From an uncultured Peptoniphilaceae bacterium (GTDB lineage Bacteria; Bacillota; Clostridia; Tissierellales; Peptoniphilaceae): DNA of 64,000 bases. The stretch lies in contig CALTTP010000001.1 in assembly GCA_943912255.1 (NCBI GenBank), positions 1 to 64,000 of the forward strand, in the 5' to 3' direction. The notes under the pieces were generated by a model, which had not been told where the DNA came from, ran no database searches, and saw only the letters and a list, made by a program, of their open reading frames with translations. A program made the position numbers and the translations under genes. Of this stretch, positions 62,504 through 64,000 are shown one piece after another (position 1 is the stretch's first letter; each line of letters opens with the position of its first letter).

Positions 62504-63498
62504 TGAAGAATATATTGATGATTTCAACGGGAGGTACCATAGCTTCCGTGAATAGTGGAAAAGGGCTAGCTCCTGGCCTTAATTCAAAGGATTTGGTGGA
62601 ATATTTAAAACTGGATTCAAAAAAAATAAATGTGGAAACATTGGATTTAATGAGTATAGACAGTACGGATATTCAGGTGGAGGACTGGATAAAGATAAGC
62701 TGTGCTCTTGAACTTAACTACAGTAAATATGATGGATTTGTCATAACCCATGGAACGGACACCTTGGCTTATACGGCCTGTGCCATATCTTACTTAATTC
62801 AAAATTCGGTAAAGCCCATAGTCTTAACAGGGGCTCAAAAATCCATCTTTAGTGACATAACTGACGCAAAATTAAATCTGACAGATAGTATAACCTATGC
62901 CTGTGATGATAAATCGAATAATGTAAGTATCGTATTTAATGGAAAAGTTATTGCTGGAACTAGGGGAAGGAAGGAAAAGACCAAGAGTTATGATGCCTTT
63001 ACAAGTTTAAACTATCCTCTATTGGCAACGGTTCATGACGATAGGATAATTAGATATATCCACAATGAAGTTGAAGAAGAAAATCCTACCTTCTATCATG
63101 AATTAGATGATTCGGTTTTTCTATTGAAATTAATTCCCACAATAGAGCCAGAACTGCTCTTTTATATCTTTGAAAAATATAAGACCGTTATTGTAGAATC
63201 CTACGGAGTAGGGGGGATTCCTTCCTATTTAGTGGACACCTTTAAAGCTGTGAATAAAAGTGAAAAACAGAGAAATATAGTTATAACTACCCAAGTTCCC
63301 ATGGAGGGTTCGGATATATCCGTCTATGAGGTAGGTAGAAGATTAGATGAATTAAATATCATGGAATCCTTCGATATGACTTTGGAAGCTACAGTGGTAA
63401 AACTTATGTGGGCAATGGCTCAAAGTGATGGAGATTTTGAAAAACTTAAGGATTTGTTTTACACTCAGATCAATTTCGATACATTATATGAATTATAA
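62503..63498 (+). CDS. L-asparaginase (type I/AnsA-like)
   Basis: The enzyme cleaves asparagine to aspartate and ammonia. The 331-residue protein has the first active-site Thr12 in STGGTIAS, the second in THGTDTLAYTA (about residues 84-94), and LTGAQKS with the catalytic Lys pair. No signal peptide, so it is cytoplasmic. Its ATG shares bases with the PHP gene stop (TAATG), indicating one transcript. Glutaminase side activity cannot be judged. Confidence 0.9.
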   Translation: MKNILMISTGGTIASVNSGKGLAPGLNSKDLVEYLKLDSKKINVETLDLMSIDSTDIQVEDWIKISCALELNYSKYDGFVITHGTDTLAYTACAISYLIQNSVKPIVLTGAQKSIFSDITDAKLNLTDSITYACDDKSNNVSIVFNGKVIAGTRGRKEKTKSYDAFTSLNYPLLATVHDDRIIRYIHNEVEEENPTFYHELDDSVFLLKLIPTIEPELLFYIFEKYKTVIVESYGVGGIPSYLVDTFKAVNKSEKQRNIVITTQVPMEGSDISVYEVGRRLDELNIMESFDMTLEATVVKLMWAMAQSDGDFEKLKDLFYTQINFDTLYEL

Positions 63499-63510
63499 GG
63501 AGATGACTTA

Positions 63511-64000
63511 ATGAAAGATACTGTTTTATCTTTGATAAAATCTGTGGTATTAGCTTTGGTTTTGGCGATAATTATTAGAACTTTCGTCTTTTCAGTAACG
63601 GAGGTTTCTGGCAGGTCCATGTATCCAAATTTTGATACTGGCGATAGGTTAATAGTTAATAGAATTGGGGTATTACTGAGAGATGTTAAAAAAGGTGAAG
63701 TAATAGAGTTTCTTTCCCCGGATATTAAACCTAATGGCAAAAGGGACCATTTTATCAAAAGAGTTATTGGAACTGCAGGGGATACTGTAAGTTTACATGA
63801 TGGAAGAGTTTACTTAAATGGTGAAGAGGTGGAAGAAGACTATATAGATAAATCTTTACAGACCCTACCTCAAACGGAACAATCTCAGTGGGAGGTAAAA
63901 GAAGGAGAAATATTTGTGCTAGGAGACAATAGATCAAATTCTGACGATGGAAGGAGATTTGGAACAGTTCCTACGGATACTGTAAAGGGAATAGCAGTCT
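63511..64000 (+). CDS. lepB: signal peptidase I, cut by window end
   Basis: The gene starts at ATG 63511, 12 bases after the asparaginase stop, with AAGGAG at 63498-63503, and runs off the window with 163 codons visible. One N-terminal membrane segment (VVLALVLAIIIRTFVF) is followed by the catalytic Ser36 in SGRSMYP, Lys83 in FIKRVIG and the conserved box LGDNRSNSDDGR near the end. It removes signal peptides such as those on the surface proteins of this window. Confidence 0.93.
   Translation, partial: MKDTVLSLIKSVVLALVLAIIIRTFVFSVTEVSGRSMYPNFDTGDRLIVNRIGVLLRDVKKGEVIEFLSPDIKPNGKRDHFIKRVIGTAGDTVSLHDGRVYLNGEEVEEDYIDKSLQTLPQTEQSQWEVKEGEIFVLGDNRSNSDDGRRFGTVPTDTVKGIAV

Overview
The window is AT-rich, with strong purine ribosome binding sites, many ATG but also GTG and TTG starts, and short operons closed by hairpin-plus-T-run terminators. 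It reads as a low-GC Gram-positive anaerobe of clostridial or Tissierella/Peptoniphilus type. Supporting this are cell wall-binding (CWB2) repeat proteins, a superoxide reductase and rubrerythrin instead of catalase/SOD, an Asp23/AmaP envelope operon, selenium-linked YedF/DUF3343 genes and a LysR regulator of the selenium-associated type. No rRNA, plasmid origin or CRISPR array is visible. The exact taxon cannot be fixed from the sequence alone.

Region 1 (1-12 kb) is a decaying accessory zone. It holds an intact DUF4143-type AAA ATPase behind three 33-bp-spaced repeats, an IS630 transposase remnant, a frameshifted Fic gene, remnants of DUF4062 and KilA-N genes, an odd tRNA-like gene, a DJ-1/PfpI protein, a frameshifted GNAT, small membrane proteins (one frameshifted), glycerol dehydrogenase and a ruined iron alcohol dehydrogenase. 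One palindromic operator occurs at three places here. Nearly all broken genes of the window lie in this zone.

Region 2 (12-19 kb) carries the AmaP-DUF2273-Asp23 operon behind a SigB-like promoter, a radical SAM protein, a repeat-rich intergenic stretch and a heterodimeric ABC exporter. The exporter is driven by a consensus promoter whose 17-bp spacer contains a run of eight C: a likely phase-variation switch.

Region 3 (19-35.4 kb) is a surface-protein locus. It encodes a 1843-residue secreted papain-family protease fused to Big2 domains, a rhodanese and two thioredoxin-like CxxC domains; a second papain-family protease; two secreted proteins with a shared helical domain; and a CWB2-anchored protein with a duplicated PHP domain. 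Four of these share short LEIS/LEIAP motifs just after the signal peptide, and two share an unrecognised C-terminal domain. I consider this the best candidate for an undescribed system.

Region 4 (35.5-64 kb) is mostly intact. It includes an arsenite methyltransferase, small membrane proteins, a Rieske oxygenase, NAD(P)HX epimerase, a TetR-MMPL-heptad-repeat export operon with two palindromic operators, an S41-like protein lacking the usual serine, rubrerythrin with a PerR-like box, the YedF-DUF3343-MscS-DUF951 run, a second CWB2 protein, an Mrp ATPase, a LysR regulator, a formate/nitrite channel, superoxide reductase, an RlmL-like methyltransferase, a SpoIIE-type phosphatase, glucose-6-phosphate isomerase, an AI-2E-like half protein, PHP phosphatase, asparaginase and the start of signal peptidase I.
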